Below the pieces are notes generated by a model, which was not told the DNA's origin, made no database searches, and was given only the letters and a program-made list of their open reading frames with translations. A DNA stretch of 64,000 bases from Aerococcaceae bacterium DSM 111022 (GTDB taxonomy: Bacteria > Bacillota > Bacilli > Lactobacillales > Aerococcaceae): assembly GCA_015863195.1 (NCBI GenBank), contig JACBXO010000002.1, forward strand, positions 124,001 to 188,000. The letters run 5' to 3'. Positions 1 to 11,590 of the stretch are shown one piece after another; position 1 is the stretch's first letter, and each line of letters begins with the position of its first letter. Made by a program: the position numbers and the translations under genes.

Positions 1-1208
1 AACTCTTTTCCGTCTTGGTTCCGTCTAATATTAAATAATGATTTAATAAGTAATTCAACTAAATCCATCTCCGGAACTAAATAATCCAAGGCAGATTCAA
101 AATGAACAATCGCCTCTTCATACTCTTCTTTCGTAAAATGCATTTTACCAATAAAGTAACCCAGCTCTTCTTCCGTAAAATAAGCCAATGCATGATTATT
201 TAAAAATGCTGTAAATGATTGAGTGTCGTCTTTTTCAATATAATAATTTAAAACCAATGAAATAATATGATATTGTTCTTCAGTATCAGAAGTATATGCG
301 AAATAACCTTCTAAACGTTGGATCATTTCTAAATCTAATTGCTGATTTGATTCAGCTATTTCAGCTATCTCAATAGGAGACATTTCGCTTTCAGGTATTT
401 TATCTTCAAACCATTGGAGTGATTCTTCAAAGTTTTCACCAGACGCGTTGCCTGATAATTCTACGAGTAATAGCCCAGCAGAGCTATTGTCTGGATCCAA
501 TTCAAGTGCCTTTTGACTCACTTTTATAGCTTCATCGTAATCGTCGGCTAATTGATATATTTTCGCTAATAAGAAAAAATCCATACTATCTTGAAGCGGT
601 AATTCATCGTCTAACAGCAACTCACGAATCTCAATTAAATCAATTTGTTCTTGTTGTAATTTAAGTTGCACTATCTGTTGACGAGCTAATGACCGATCAT
701 TGTTATCTGAAAAATAATCATATACTGCTTGAACAAAGTATATAGCTCTTGTTAAATCACCTGATATTTCATGTAATGTTGATAATTTAAAATAAGGTGG
801 ACCATATGTTGGCTCCTCTTGAATCAACTTTGTTAAGAGTTCTCTTGCTACTTCTTGTTGGTTCAATTCAAGCAACCATTCTACCTGTTCCATAATCATT
901 TCTTTAGTCCGACCTGATTCTGGTAGTAAATTAAACCACTTTAAAGCCTCTTCAAACTCATATACATGCGCATATGATTTGGCGATTCGGTAAACTATAT
1001 GATTACCTGGTTCTATTGTGTGTAATCTTAAATAAATCATTAAAGCAAATTCTTGATACCCTAATGAAAAATAAAAATCAGCAAAGCCAATTAATTGATC
1101 ATATCTTTGCTCGTTATATTGGGCTTCATTTAACCACTCTTCAACCATCGATTGTTTAATTTCTTCATTTGTATCATTTTGATAGTTTTCTACTAATATA
1201 TTATCCAA
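1..1208 (-). CDS. TPR-repeat protein (YpiA-like), C-terminus cut by window edge
   Basis: The minus-strand frame is open from a TTG start at 1208 to the window edge, giving about 402 visible residues without a stop. The start follows a GGAGGG ribosome binding site at 1215-1220; the first ATG is 20 codons further in and has no good site. The translation is acidic, helical and full of TPR-like signatures, for example an Ala-Leu-Glu-Leu-Asp-Pro-Asp segment and repeated Tyr-x-x-Ala pairs. It has no signal peptide or membrane segment, so it is probably a cytoplasmic scaffold. Firmicutes carry a TPR protein of about 420 residues (YpiA) near hup, der and aro genes, and the length fits. The function is unknown. 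Confidence 0.8.
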   Translation of the reverse strand, partial: MDNILVENYQNDTNEEIKQSMVEEWLNEAQYNEQRYDQLIGFADFYFSLGYQEFALMIYLRLHTIEPGNHIVYRIAKSYAHVYEFEEALKWFNLLPESGRTKEMIMEQVEWLLELNQQEVARELLTKLIQEEPTYGPPYFKLSTLHEISGDLTRAIYFVQAVYDYFSDNNDRSLARQQIVQLKLQQEQIDLIEIRELLLDDELPLQDSMDFFLLAKIYQLADDYDEAIKVSQKALELDPDNSSAGLLLVELSGNASGENFEESLQWFEDKIPESEMSPIEIAEIAESNQQLDLEMIQRLEGYFAYTSDTEEQYHIISLVLNYYIEKDDTQSFTAFLNNHALAYFTEEELGYFIGKMHFTKEEYEEAIVHFESALDYLVPEMDLVELLIKSLFNIRRNQDGKE

Positions 1209-1296
1209 AATCAGCCCTCCTCATTGATGATATTATAACATGAATCAGTAGCTCTCCAAAGCATCAACATAGAATTTTATAAAAGTATTCAGCATA

Positions 1297-1327
1297 TAAA
1301 AAAGAGCCAGACACGCTGACTCTTTAT
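1297..1327 (-). terminator. Intrinsic terminator after the secreted protein gene
   Basis: The arms AAAGAGCCAG and CTGACTCTTT pair with one mismatch around a 5-nt loop. On the minus strand a U-run follows (A-run at 1297-1303). It lies about 25 bp past the stop of the gene at 1350. Confidence 0.75.
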
Positions 1328-1349
1328 AAGCTTACAAATTTAATTAAAA

Positions 1350-2525
1350 TTATTCTTCCGAATCACTAGATGATGAATTAAATAAATCTGCTCCTGCTGG
1401 AGAAGAATCTTCAGATTCTTCCGAGCTAGATTCTGAAGTTGTATCTGATTCTACTTCTGATTCAGAAGTTAAATCTGATGATGTCTCTGAAGTAGTTTCT
1501 GATTCGGAACTAGTCTCTTCACCAGTTTCTTCAGTTGATTCAGTAAATGTTGGTGCATCCGCAGGAACTTGAATATCAAATGATTGACCATGCTCCGCAA
1601 ATGTTAGATTTAATGCAGCAGTAATTTGGAATTGACCTAAATCTTCTGCACTTACCTCTTCACCATATAAGCCAGCAATATCTTCTGAATTGATATCTAA
1701 ATCAAATGAGATTCCAGAGATTAGATAATTTTCTTTATTATAAGAAATGGTTAAATTTTGTAATAAACCTAGAGCCATATCAAATGACTGATCATACATT
1801 TCTTCATACATCGCACGGTCCTCTTCAGAAACTGGTTCTCCCGTAGATTCTTCCATGCTCGCAAGTGATTCATCAATAGCTGTTTGTTTAATCGCTTCCA
1901 AATCTTCACCAGAAATTTCTTCTAAGTCAGTCCATAATTGATTGGTGTCAATATCTGGTTTAAGTGAAATAACATAATCAGTATCTGTTTCAGATAAATC
2001 GAAATATTTTTCATATAAAGCAACCATATCATCTGTTACTTCTGCTTGATTTGCATTTGCTTCTTCTAATGCAGTATTAATTTCTTCTGAAACTTCATAC
2101 TCAGTCTCACCTAATTCTTCTACTGTCCAAGTAGCGCCATCAAAAGCATAAACAATTCCATCAAGAATTGTTGCTGAAAATTGTAGAGCTTCCTCTTCCA
2201 TATTGGTTGCTACAACATTCCACTCATCATCATATTCTGGAACGGCATATGCTATATTTCCATCAAGTAAAAATTCACCACTAAAACGAGGATCTACGTT
2301 ATATTTGAAGTCTAATCCAAATTGTCCCGATGCTTGCTCCTCACCTTCTGCTGAGACATTAAAAGTTAAATCTCCAGTTCCAGACATTGATGGAATTGTT
2401 TGGCTCGCTTCATTAATATTCTGTAAAACTGTTTTCCAGTCTGCTTGCGCGCCTACGGATAAAGTGCTAGATAGAAATAAAAATGCCAATACGATTGCCG
2501 ATAGCCATTTGCTAAACTTTTTCAT
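1350..2525 (-). CDS. Secreted protein of unknown function with Ser/Thr/Glu-rich C-terminal tail
   Basis: The protein has 391 residues. It starts with a classical signal peptide: Lys-Lys at residues 2-3, a hydrophobic core at about 8-24 and a likely cleavage site Ala-Gln-Ala before residue 29. There is no lipobox Cys, no LPxTG and no C-terminal membrane span, so it is predicted to be released or loosely cell-associated. The middle (about 30-325) is acidic and mixed alpha/beta, with alternating short strands and Glu-rich helices. The last 65 residues are almost only Ser, Thr and Glu, like a linker or stalk that leads nowhere. The RBS is AAAGGATG, 9 nt before the ATG. It forms a single-gene unit with its own terminator. 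I do not recognise a family with confidence. Confidence 0.85.
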   Translation of the reverse strand: MKKFSKWLSAIVLAFLFLSSTLSVGAQADWKTVLQNINEASQTIPSMSGTGDLTFNVSAEGEEQASGQFGLDFKYNVDPRFSGEFLLDGNIAYAVPEYDDEWNVVATNMEEEALQFSATILDGIVYAFDGATWTVEELGETEYEVSEEINTALEEANANQAEVTDDMVALYEKYFDLSETDTDYVISLKPDIDTNQLWTDLEEISGEDLEAIKQTAIDESLASMEESTGEPVSEEDRAMYEEMYDQSFDMALGLLQNLTISYNKENYLISGISFDLDINSEDIAGLYGEEVSAEDLGQFQITAALNLTFAEHGQSFDIQVPADAPTFTESTEETGEETSSESETTSETSSDLTSESEVESDTTSESSSEESEDSSPAGADLFNSSSSDSEE

Positions 2526-2671
2526 TTTACATCATCCTTTCAGTTTGTTAATTATATTATCTCACATAAAATAAATGATGGCAAAAGATACACTATCCAA
2601 AAGGTGACAACCGCAATCTTGTTGACGCATACATAGCGATGCATCTTTCGCTAACTTATAGCATTATGGAA

Positions 2672-4395
2672 TCAAATTACTGATAGTTCATCAATTATAT
2701 CAATTAATAAAAAAAGGGGCTGGGCAAAAAGTCCCAAATAGATAACCATCGAACTCAAAATCAATCGAGTTCGATGGTTGTTTTTATGCGTTGAATTTTT
2801 TGAGGTGTTTTCTCTCATTTTTACGACACCCCTTCGGATCATTTCTGCTAACTTCATTAGATTCATGGTCATTAAGAGGATTCCGAGGTCATTTCTAACC
2901 CCGTTTTCTCCTCTGACATGCGTTCTGCGCACACCAAAGTTACGCTTCATGCGGCCGAAAACTGTCTCAACATCTATTTTCCGTTGAGCATATTTTTGAC
3001 TGCCTGATTCGCTGGCTAATGTTTCTTTGGCCTGTCCCTTGAACGATTCCCAAACAGGATTGACACTCGTTGTCCGTTGATTTCCCTTTTCTGTTAAAGC
3101 AAGTGCGTCTAGTTCGGGTGTTGCTTGTGCTTTATCCGCCGTATATAATTTAAAGTCACGCGTAAAGCCGTGGTTATCCGTTCGTTGAACATAACGACTA
3201 AAACTAAACTGAACGCCATGGTGATCAACATAACAATCTAGCTATTCATCGCAATGCCAATTTTCGCGTCGAGTGGGATCGTTTTTAAATGCTTTCTTTT
3301 GTTCTTTATGGTGCATACCATAAGCAATGACGGCATCTTTCTCCCATTCATCTACCACATAAGCATAATTTTCTTCGCTACCATATCCTGCATCCGCTAC
3401 AATACTTGAAAACAAATTTAATGTCGCAATCGATTCGAGGAATGGTCGAAGTGTTCTTGAGTCACTGGGATTAGGGAAGATGTCATACCCAATCACAAAC
3501 TGATTATTTGTCCCAATTTGTAAGTTATAACCGGGTTTTAGCACACGGTTTTTCATGGCGTCTTCTTTCATACACATGAATGTGGCGTCTTTATCGGTTT
3601 TAGAAAAGCTGTTCCGACCATTAAATGTATCATTATAGTCTTCATATTTTTTCTTACGCGGTAAAAAATCTTCCACTCGTTTTCTGTGATGTTTTTTGAG
3701 GGTACGACGGTCGCGTTTATTTTGCGAGCCACCTTCAATCACAGTGGGTTCTTCCTCGATCGCTTCTTCCAATTCTTCTAACCTGGATTCAACGGCTTGA
3801 ATCATTTCTTTCAGCCCGTCGCTCGTATCCAATTCATCCTCCGCGATGGCTAGTTTTACTTTCTGTTCCACTCATTCGTCGTACATTATTTGGATGTTTT
3901 CATCTAATTTCGCCTCGTAACGTTCCACTGCTTTACGCCAAACAAAGGAATAGCGATTGGCATCCGCTTCGATTTTTGTGCCGTCGATATATAAAGCATC
4001 ATCTTTAATCAAATCGTGGTCACTCAGTAAAAAGGTAAAATAAATAAATGCTTTTTGAATCAATATCGATGTTTCAGGGTGAACACGGAAAGCATTGATA
4101 GAGCGGTAACACACATACTCATCCCGAGTGAGCCATTTCATTGGAATGGATTCTTCGTTCAGCTGAGCAATTTTACGGCCACTGAACACTTTGCGTGAGT
4201 AAGCAAAGAGAATCATTTTTAATAACATCCGTGGATGGTGAGCGGGTCGGCCAGTGTGTGAGGTTTTGGGAAGAGTTCTTCATCAGGTTTTGAATCAACA
4301 AATAGACTGATGAAGCGGGCATCGTGAGTGGGAGAGATATCAAAATCTAAATTAAGTACGAAAGCGGTTTCGGGTGTGTTATACTGTTTATACAT
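2672..4395 (-). pseudogene. IS1182-type transposase, frameshifted with two in-frame stops
   Basis: Translation begins at an ATG at 4395 behind GGAGGAAC. Frame 1 runs through ...ELFPKP and must shift by -1 on an AAAA run near 4250 to continue as ...SHTGRPAHHPRM. The second frame is interrupted by TGA at 3872-3874 and TAG at 3242-3244, but the sequence on both sides of each stop continues in one frame. The C-terminal part contains the conserved Tyr-Ala-Gln-Arg-Lys-Ile and Phe-Gly-Arg-Met-Lys-Arg region of this family. The frame reads out through the left inverted repeat to a stop at 2672. Repaired, it would be about 574 residues. The A-run could be a programmed slip, but the two stops make it a pseudogene. 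Confidence 0.85.
2744..2779. repeat. Sub-terminal hairpin at left end of the IS
   Basis: A perfect 13-bp stem (AACCATCGAACTC at 2744-2756, its complement at 2767-2779) encloses a 10-nt loop. On the plus strand it is followed by GTTTTT, so it resembles a terminator that would stop transcription entering the IS from the left. It sits inside the 3' end of the transposase frame. Confidence 0.7.
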
Positions 4396-4474
4396 GAAAG
4401 TTCCTCCTTGATATGTGGTCGTGTGGTTACTTCTATTATACCATGAGAGGGCTTTCATTTTAATCGAAATCAAG

Positions 4475-4516
4475 TAAAAACGGGATGCCACAATTTTTAT
4501 TGTGCATCCCGTTTTT
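4475..4516. terminator. Bidirectional hairpin at right end of the IS, likely lepA terminator
   Basis: AAAAACGGGATGC pairs with CATCCCGTTTTT and inner CACAAT pairs with ATTGTG around TTTT. Both strands have a U-run after the stem. It lies between lepA and the transposase start, so it should stop lepA transcripts before they reach the transposase. Insulating hairpins of this kind are known in insertion sequences. Confidence 0.7.
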
Positions 4517-4555
4517 GATATTTTAGGGACTTTTTGCCCAGCCCCTTCGATAAAT

Positions 4556-6382
4556 TTACTCGTCTTCGTCCATTGATAGAACTGCCATAAATGCTTCTTG
4601 TGGAATTTCTACACTACCAACAGATTTCATGCGTTTTTTACCTTGTTTTTGTTTCTCTAATAATTTCTTACGACGTGAAACGTCACCACCATATAATTTA
4701 GCTGTTACGTCTTTACGGTAAGCTTTAATCGTTGTACGAGCAATAATTTTATTCCCAATTGCAGCTTGAACAGGCACTTCAAACATTTGACGTGGAATAA
4801 TTTCTTTTAATTTACTTGCTAGCGCACGACCACGCTCATAAGCAAAGTCACGGTGAACAATTGTTGAGAATGCATCGATTGCATCATTATTAAGTAAAAT
4901 ATCTAATTTCACTAAGTTTGATTGTTGGTATCCAATTACTTCGTAATCTAGTGATGCATAACCTTTTGTATTTGATTTTAATTTATCAAAGAAATCAAAG
5001 ACAATTTCAGCCATTGGTAATTCATAAATTACATTTACACGGTATTCATCTAGATAATCCATTGTCACAAAATTACCACGTTTACGTTCACACAGTTCCA
5101 TCACTGCACCAACATACTCACTAGGTACCATAATTTCAGCTTTAACAAAAGGTTCTAAAACTTTATCCACTTCAGTTGCGTCAGGCATCTCGGATGGATT
5201 ATCAATACGTAGTTTCTCACCGTCTGTTTTCTCGACTTCATAAATAACTGAAGGAGCCGTCATAATTAAATCTAAATTAAACTCGCGTTCTAAACGTTCT
5301 TGAATAACATCCATATGTAATAGTCCTAAAAATCCTGTACGGAAACCAAACCCTAGTGCTTGAGATGTCTCTGCTTCAAACTGTAAGGATGCATCGTTCA
5401 GTTGGAGACGCTCTAATGCCTCACGCAGATCATTATAATCCGAAGAGTCTACTGGATATAAACCAGCAAAGACCATTGGATTTAATTGACGGTAACCTTC
5501 TAATGGTTCTGATGTTGGATTCTTGGCATGAGTGATCGTATCACCAACACGCGTGTTTTGGATATTTTTAATTCCTGCAGTAATATAACCAACATCACCA
5601 ACCATCAAATGTTCACGTGGCATTGCTTCAGGTGAGAATACTCCTACTTCCAACACTTCATATTTTGAACCATTACTCATCATCATAATCTCGTCCCCAG
5701 GTTTAACCATCCCGTCCATAATACGGACATTCAGGACAACCCCACGGTAATTATCGTAAGCCGAGTCAAAAATTAATGCTTGCAGTGGATTTTCGATATC
5801 ACCAGTTGGTGCTGGCACTTTCTCTACAATTTGTTCTAAAATTTCATCAATCCCGATGCCTGCTTTAGCTGATGCATGAACTGCTTCAGATGCATCTAAA
5901 CCAATAATATCCTCAATTTCTTGTTGGACACGGTGCGGGTCTGCTGCCGGTAAGTCAATTTTATTAATCACCGGTAAAATTTCTAAGTCATTATCGAGTG
6001 CTAAATAAACATTCGCTAACGTCTGTGCTTCGATACCTTGAGCGGCATCTACGACTAAAATAGCCCCTTCACACGCTGCTAACGAACGAGAAACTTCATA
6101 AGTAAAGTCGACATGTCCTGGTGTATCAATTAGATGAAGAATATATGTTTCGCCATCTTTGGCTTTGTATTCTACTTCTACAGCATTTAATTTAATTGTA
6201 ATTCCACGCTCACGTTCAAGATCCATAGAATCTAATAACTGATTTTTCATAACACGGTCTTCTACAGTGTTAGTACTTTGTAACATACGGTCAGCTAATG
6301 TCGATTTTCCATGGTCGATATGTGCAATAATTGAAAAATTGCGAATTTTATCTTGACGCGCACGCATTTGTTCTTTATTCAA
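4556..6382 (-). CDS. lepA: Elongation factor 4 (LepA), ribosome back-translocase GTPase
   Basis: The protein has 608 residues, the normal length for LepA. The G domain is at the N-terminus: P-loop AHIDHGKST at residues 20-28, switch region RERGITIK near 58-65, DTPGHVDF near 86 and the NKID specificity motif near 140. Domains II, III and V follow. The LepA-specific C-terminal domain carries the [17 protein letters not shown] segment that contacts the ribosome. LepA remobilises stalled or mistranslocated ribosomes at the membrane or in the cytosol. The start is TTG at 6382 with GAGGAAG 8 nt before it; an in-frame ATG five codons later is the alternative. It follows dnaJ after a terminator, so it probably has its own promoter. 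An IS sits 8 bp past the stop. Confidence 0.97.
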   Translation of the reverse strand: MNKEQMRARQDKIRNFSIIAHIDHGKSTLADRMLQSTNTVEDRVMKNQLLDSMDLERERGITIKLNAVEVEYKAKDGETYILHLIDTPGHVDFTYEVSRSLAACEGAILVVDAAQGIEAQTLANVYLALDNDLEILPVINKIDLPAADPHRVQQEIEDIIGLDASEAVHASAKAGIGIDEILEQIVEKVPAPTGDIENPLQALIFDSAYDNYRGVVLNVRIMDGMVKPGDEIMMMSNGSKYEVLEVGVFSPEAMPREHLMVGDVGYITAGIKNIQNTRVGDTITHAKNPTSEPLEGYRQLNPMVFAGLYPVDSSDYNDLREALERLQLNDASLQFEAETSQALGFGFRTGFLGLLHMDVIQERLEREFNLDLIMTAPSVIYEVEKTDGEKLRIDNPSEMPDATEVDKVLEPFVKAEIMVPSEYVGAVMELCERKRGNFVTMDYLDEYRVNVIYELPMAEIVFDFFDKLKSNTKGYASLDYEVIGYQQSNLVKLDILLNNDAIDAFSTIVHRDFAYERGRALASKLKEIIPRQMFEVPVQAAIGNKIIARTTIKAYRKDVTAKLYGGDVSRRKKLLEKQKQGKKRMKSVGSVEIPQEAFMAVLSMDEDE

Positions 6383-6497
6383 ATTCGTTCACTTCCTCAA
6401 CTCTATCTAAAAATACTCACAGTTCATAATACCAAATAATGAGTCAAATTGAAAATATTACTGACAATTTTTCTAAGTATTTATCCTTGTACCCAAA

Positions 6498-6523
6498 AGC
6501 GACCTACATCACTGTAGGCCGCT
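6498..6523 (-). terminator. Terminator of the hrcA-grpE-dnaK-dnaJ operon
   Basis: In the RNA AGCGGCCUACA pairs with UGUAGGUCGCU (one G-U) around a GUGA loop, followed by UUUU. It lies 50 bp after the dnaJ stop. Confidence 0.85.
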
Positions 6524-6572
6524 GTTTCGTTATAATTTGCTTAATCTGTGCATCACTCTATCGCAATGTCAT

Positions 6573-7733
6573 TTAGTCAAACATATCTTTCATTTTACCA
6601 AAAAAACCTTTATCTTGTTGTTCTTTGATGTCAGCTCCTGATTCTTTCGCTAACTCTTCAAACAATTCGCGCTCTCTTGTTGATAGTTTGTTTGGTGTAA
6701 TAACTTTGACAGTAACATGTTGGTCACCAATTCGGTTTCCATTCACTGAAGGTGCGCCTTTGCCACGCATACGGAATGTGGTTCCAGTTTGCGCTCCTGC
6801 AGGTATTTTTAATTTTACTTTACCTGATACAGTTGGGACTAATACTTCATCACCTAAAGCTGCTTGGGCAAATGAAATTGGTAATTCATAGAAAATTTCT
6901 GTGCCTTCGCGGTCAAAGATATCACTTTCTTCAACTTCAAAAACAATGTATAAGTCACCATAAGGGCCGCCATTTGTTCCAGCTTCACCTTGTCCTGACA
7001 GACGCATTTGTTGATTATCTTCAACACCTGCTGGCACTTTTACTTTAACTGAATGAGGTTCTTCTGTAATTCCTGAACCATGACAAGTTGTACATTTTTC
7101 TTTGATTTCTTTACCAGTACCTTGACATACGTCACAGACTGTTTGAGTCATCACACGACCAAATGGTGTGTTTTGTTCTACGTTAACTGTTCCACGTCCT
7201 GAACATTTCGAACAAGTAACTGGTTCTGTACCTTCTTTAGCACCTGAACCATGACACGTTGCACATTCCGTTTTACGATTGTAACGGATTGTCGTCTCTT
7301 TACCAGCGATCGCTTCATCAAAAGTTACCTTAACACGGTACTGTAAATCAGCTCCACGTCTTGGTGCGTTAGGATTTCTAGAAGCTCCTCCACCGCCACC
7401 GAAGAACGTACTGAAAATATCTTCAAAGTCGCCAAAGCCACCGGTAGAATAACCGCCGCCACCGAATCCTCCGAAGCCGCCGCCAAAGCCGCCTCCTCCA
7501 AAGTTTGGATCGGTTGAAGCATGACCATATTGGTCATAAGCTGCACGTTTTTGTTGGTCACTCAACACTTCATACGCTTCAGTAACTTCTTTAAATTTCT
7601 CTTCTGCCCCTTCTTCCTGATTAATATCTGGATGATATTGTTTAGACAGTTTACGATATGCTTTTTTTAATTCAGCTTCTGAGGCATCTTTTGATACGCC
7701 GAGGACGTCATAATAATCGCGTTTACCAGCCAT
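6573..7733 (-). CDS. dnaJ: Chaperone DnaJ (Hsp40)
   Basis: The protein has 386 residues. The J domain (about 5-70) carries the YHPD loop that stimulates DnaK ATPase. A Gly/Phe-rich region follows (about 75-125). The zinc domain has four CxxCxGxG motifs: [24 protein letters not shown] and CTTCHGSG. Two substrate-binding beta domains and a dimerisation tail end the protein. The ATG at 7733 is 6 nt after GGAGG; a TTG one codon upstream is in frame but is the poorer choice. It is the last gene of the heat-shock operon and delivers unfolded protein to DnaK. Confidence 0.97.
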   Translation of the reverse strand: MAGKRDYYDVLGVSKDASEAELKKAYRKLSKQYHPDINQEEGAEEKFKEVTEAYEVLSDQQKRAAYDQYGHASTDPNFGGGGFGGGFGGFGGGGYSTGGFGDFEDIFSTFFGGGGGASRNPNAPRRGADLQYRVKVTFDEAIAGKETTIRYNRKTECATCHGSGAKEGTEPVTCSKCSGRGTVNVEQNTPFGRVMTQTVCDVCQGTGKEIKEKCTTCHGSGITEEPHSVKVKVPAGVEDNQQMRLSGQGEAGTNGGPYGDLYIVFEVEESDIFDREGTEIFYELPISFAQAALGDEVLVPTVSGKVKLKIPAGAQTGTTFRMRGKGAPSVNGNRIGDQHVTVKVITPNKLSTRERELFEELAKESGADIKEQQDKGFFGKMKDMFD

Positions 7734-7849
7734 CAAACTCCTCCTTCTTTTAAATTAAACATTTAAATAATGTAGTATCTACTATAATATCACTGATTTT
7801 CAAACAATAGTAATATATAGCTTAAATTTATTTCTCTCTTATCAAACAA

Positions 7850-7872
7850 AGCCAAGGGAATACCCCTCGGCT
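7850..7872 (-). terminator. Hairpin between dnaK and dnaJ, partial terminator
   Basis: AGCCGAGGG pairs with CCCUUGGCU (one G-U) around a 5-nt loop, followed by a weak U-stretch UUUGUUU. It lies 24 bp after the dnaK stop and 117 bp before dnaJ. It may lower DnaJ expression relative to DnaK or protect the dnaK message. Confidence 0.6.
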
Positions 7873-7895
7873 ATGTTTTACTCAAAGGCGTTTGA

Positions 7896-9734
<1,839 letters not shown>

Positions 9735-9749
9735 CTAATTAAATTTATA

Positions 9750-10295
9750 TTACTCAGCAACAATTACCATTGCTGGACGAATTATTCGATCATTTAAAAC
9801 ATAACCTTTTTGAAGTACTTGAACAACCGATTGGCTTTCTTGTCCTTCTTGACCAGGAATCATGCTTACAGCTTGATGAAATTCTGGATCAAATGGTTCA
9901 TTTAAAGGATCTATCGATTTAATATTTTCTTCTTCAAAAGCTCGGTTAAATTGGTTTAAAACCATTTCTACACCGGCATGTAAGCTTTTAGCATCTTCAC
10001 TTGTTACTTCAGTATCTAAAGCTCTTTGTAAATTATCAAGTGGATCTAAAAGTGAAGTTGCAAGAGTTTGAGAACGATATTTACTTGCATCTTGACGCTC
10101 TTTCGTGTTACGACGTTGAATATTTTGGATTTCAGCAGTTAAACGTAACACTCGATCTTCTAACTCTTCTTTTTCTTTATTTAAATTTTCTAATTCTGTA
10201 GTTTCAGTAGAAATCTCTTCCGCTACATTTTCCTCATTTACTTCTTCAATTGTGATGTCCGCATCTTCAACATTATTCTGTTCATTTTCTGCCAT
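9750..10295 (-). CDS. grpE: Nucleotide exchange factor GrpE
   Basis: The protein has 181 residues. An acidic disordered N-terminus (1-32) is followed by a long coiled coil (about 33-85, LEDRVLRLTAEIQNIQRR) and a C-terminal beta domain with FDPEFHQAVS and VLNDRIIRPAMVIV, which inserts into the DnaK nucleotide cleft to release ADP. It is the second gene of the heat-shock operon, 33 bp before dnaK. The start follows AAGGAGGG. Confidence 0.97.
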   Translation of the reverse strand: MAENEQNNVEDADITIEEVNEENVAEEISTETTELENLNKEKEELEDRVLRLTAEIQNIQRRNTKERQDASKYRSQTLATSLLDPLDNLQRALDTEVTSEDAKSLHAGVEMVLNQFNRAFEEENIKSIDPLNEPFDPEFHQAVSMIPGQEGQESQSVVQVLQKGYVLNDRIIRPAMVIVAE

Positions 10296-10316
10296 TAGAC
10301 ACCCTCCTTCATATAT

Positions 10317-11330
10317 TTAATCGGCTAACTTTTCAATCGCTTTATCTAACAATAAGATAATGTCTGAATAACCCATTGTGATTGGTCCAATCACACCTAG
10401 TGTAATACGTTGATTATCATAATGATAAGTCCCGGTCAGTAAATTAATACTATCTAACACGTTTGGTGATAGATCATATCCAAAAAGAACATCAACACCA
10501 TCCTGAGTTTGTTCAATCACTTGATAAGTTTGACTAGTTCCATCAATTAAAGTCATTAAAGAACCAATCGCTTCAGGCGTCATCGAGTGATCGATTAACT
10601 GATATAAATGCTCTTTGCCACTTACAAAGTAATCATGTCCCATCAATTGCATTCTAGCCTTATCAATTAAAGGCGAGAAATCATATTGATAACCAACATG
10701 ACGTTGTAAAATAAGAGGCATGGTTAACTTCAGTCTTTGATATGCTTCATTCAAAGTTAGGCCTGATAATTCACGATTAATTAGCTCATTAACCACTGCT
10801 AAAGTGTCTCGGTCGATTGGAGTGTTGATTTCAAATAATTGATTACCCACATCACCATTTTGAGTAATTAATATACCCATATAACGGTTTGAATCCACTT
10901 TAACTAAACTAAAACGTTCAAAATATTGTTCCTCTTCATTCTGACCTAATACAAAAGTAGTATAGCCAGTAATAGAGGACATTAATTCAGAAACAAGATG
11001 TGCCTTTTGGATCGGTTTATCTGTCTTTTCATTAACAATTGTTTCAAAAGTATCTAACTCGATATCAAGATTCTGTGAATCATGCTCTCCTTGAATCAAT
11101 TGCTGAATATAATGACGATATCCCTTCAACGAAGGGGCACGACCACTCGAAGTATGTAACTTCTTTAAAAAGCCAGCTTTTTCTAATGCAACCATATCAT
11201 TTCGAATGGTAGCTGAACTAACATTTAAATCGCTATTTTGAAGCAAACTCTTAGAACCAACTGGTTCATCTGTTTTATTAAATTGTTGAATGATTAGCGC
11301 CAATACCTTTTCTTGTCTGGACGTTAACAT
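10317..11330 (-). CDS. hrcA: Heat-inducible transcription repressor HrcA
   Basis: The protein has 337 residues with the start chosen at ATG 11330, giving MLTSRQEK as in other HrcA proteins, behind GTGAGGTG. A longer frame to 11354 runs into the CIRCE operator and is unlikely. The N-terminal winged helix (about 1-80) contains the SSATIRNDM recognition segment and the LHTSSGRAPS wing. A GAF-like dimerisation domain and insertion follow. HrcA binds CIRCE and needs GroEL to stay active, so it is released when chaperones are busy. It is the first gene of hrcA-grpE-dnaK-dnaJ and represses itself. Confidence 0.97.
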   Translation of the reverse strand: MLTSRQEKVLALIIQQFNKTDEPVGSKSLLQNSDLNVSSATIRNDMVALEKAGFLKKLHTSSGRAPSLKGYRHYIQQLIQGEHDSQNLDIELDTFETIVNEKTDKPIQKAHLVSELMSSITGYTTFVLGQNEEEQYFERFSLVKVDSNRYMGILITQNGDVGNQLFEINTPIDRDTLAVVNELINRELSGLTLNEAYQRLKLTMPLILQRHVGYQYDFSPLIDKARMQLMGHDYFVSGKEHLYQLIDHSMTPEAIGSLMTLIDGTSQTYQVIEQTQDGVDVLFGYDLSPNVLDSINLLTGTYHYDNQRITLGVIGPITMGYSDIILLLDKAIEKLAD

Positions 11331-11347
11331 TTTGTTCACCTCACTAA

Positions 11348-11374
11348 TTAGCACTTCTTATAACTGAGTGCTAA
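11348..11374. promoter_or_regulatory. CIRCE operator 1 (HrcA binding site)
   Basis: TTAGCACTT, 9 nt, GAGTGCTAA: the 9-9-9 CIRCE layout with one mismatch in the first arm. It overlaps the transcription start region and the leader of hrcA, so bound HrcA would block the promoter at 11385-11413. Confidence 0.95.
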
Positions 11375-11384
11375 CTATGATAAT

Positions 11385-11413
11385 AGTATACATCCTATAC
11401 TATTTATTGTCAA
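11385..11413 (-). promoter_or_regulatory. Sigma-A promoter of the hrcA operon
   Basis: On the minus strand TTGACA, a 17-bp spacer and TATACT, close to perfect consensus. The two CIRCE sites lie on either side of it. Confidence 0.9.
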
Positions 11414-11441
11414 TAGATTTGTGGGATAAAAAACAAAATAA

Positions 11442-11468
11442 TTAGCACTCTTGTTATTCAAGTGCTAA
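11442..11468. promoter_or_regulatory. CIRCE operator 2 (HrcA binding site)
   Basis: TTAGCACTC, 9 nt, AAGTGCTAA: CIRCE with one mismatch in the second arm. It is upstream of the -35 box, 94 bp centre-to-centre from operator 1, which would allow cooperative or looped repression. Confidence 0.93.
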
Positions 11469-11561
11469 TTAATGGGATTAATTTTAATCAGTTGCCTAAA
11501 TACCGGGAAATTCATTTGTTTGAAGGTAAATCATTCGATTTTAATTTATATGCATTAAAAA

Positions 11562-11581
11562 AAGACCTCAAACGAGGTCTT
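11562..11581 (-). terminator. Terminator of hup
   Basis: AAGACCTC and GAGGTCTT form a perfect 8-bp stem with a 4-nt loop, followed on the minus strand by a U7 run. It is 10 bp after the hup stop. Confidence 0.9.
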
Positions 11582-11590
11582 ATAAACATA

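Larger units (their letters stand above)
2714..4547 (-). mobile_element. IS1182-family insertion sequence, degenerate
   Basis: The element is about 1.83 kb and is bounded by perfect 22-bp inverted repeats at 2714-2735 and 4526-4547, which read AAGGGGCTGGGCAAAAAGTC then CC inward from the left. It encodes a DDE transposase on the minus strand that is broken in three places. I see no clear target-site duplication; the flanks are ATAAAAA on the left and CGATAAA on the right. The right end is 8 bp from the lepA stop codon. The IS1182 assignment rests on the transposase N-terminal motif (TGRPAHHPRMLLKM) and the element's size. Confidence 0.85.

Noticed and set aside
2203-2574. Plus-strand frame of 123 codons opposite the secreted protein
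   Set aside because: It is a shadow of the minus-strand gene, with no RBS and a composition unlike a protein.
4250-4256. Programmed -1 frameshift at the AAAA run in the IS transposase
   Set aside because: Possible for insertion sequences, but the two additional in-frame stops make loss of function the simpler reading.
4918-5124. Short plus-strand frames inside lepA and other housekeeping genes
   Set aside because: Each overlaps a conserved gene on the other strand and has no RBS.
11331-11354. Upstream start for hrcA at 11354
   Set aside because: It lies inside the CIRCE operator and has no RBS; ATG 11330 has GAGGTG and gives the family N-terminus.
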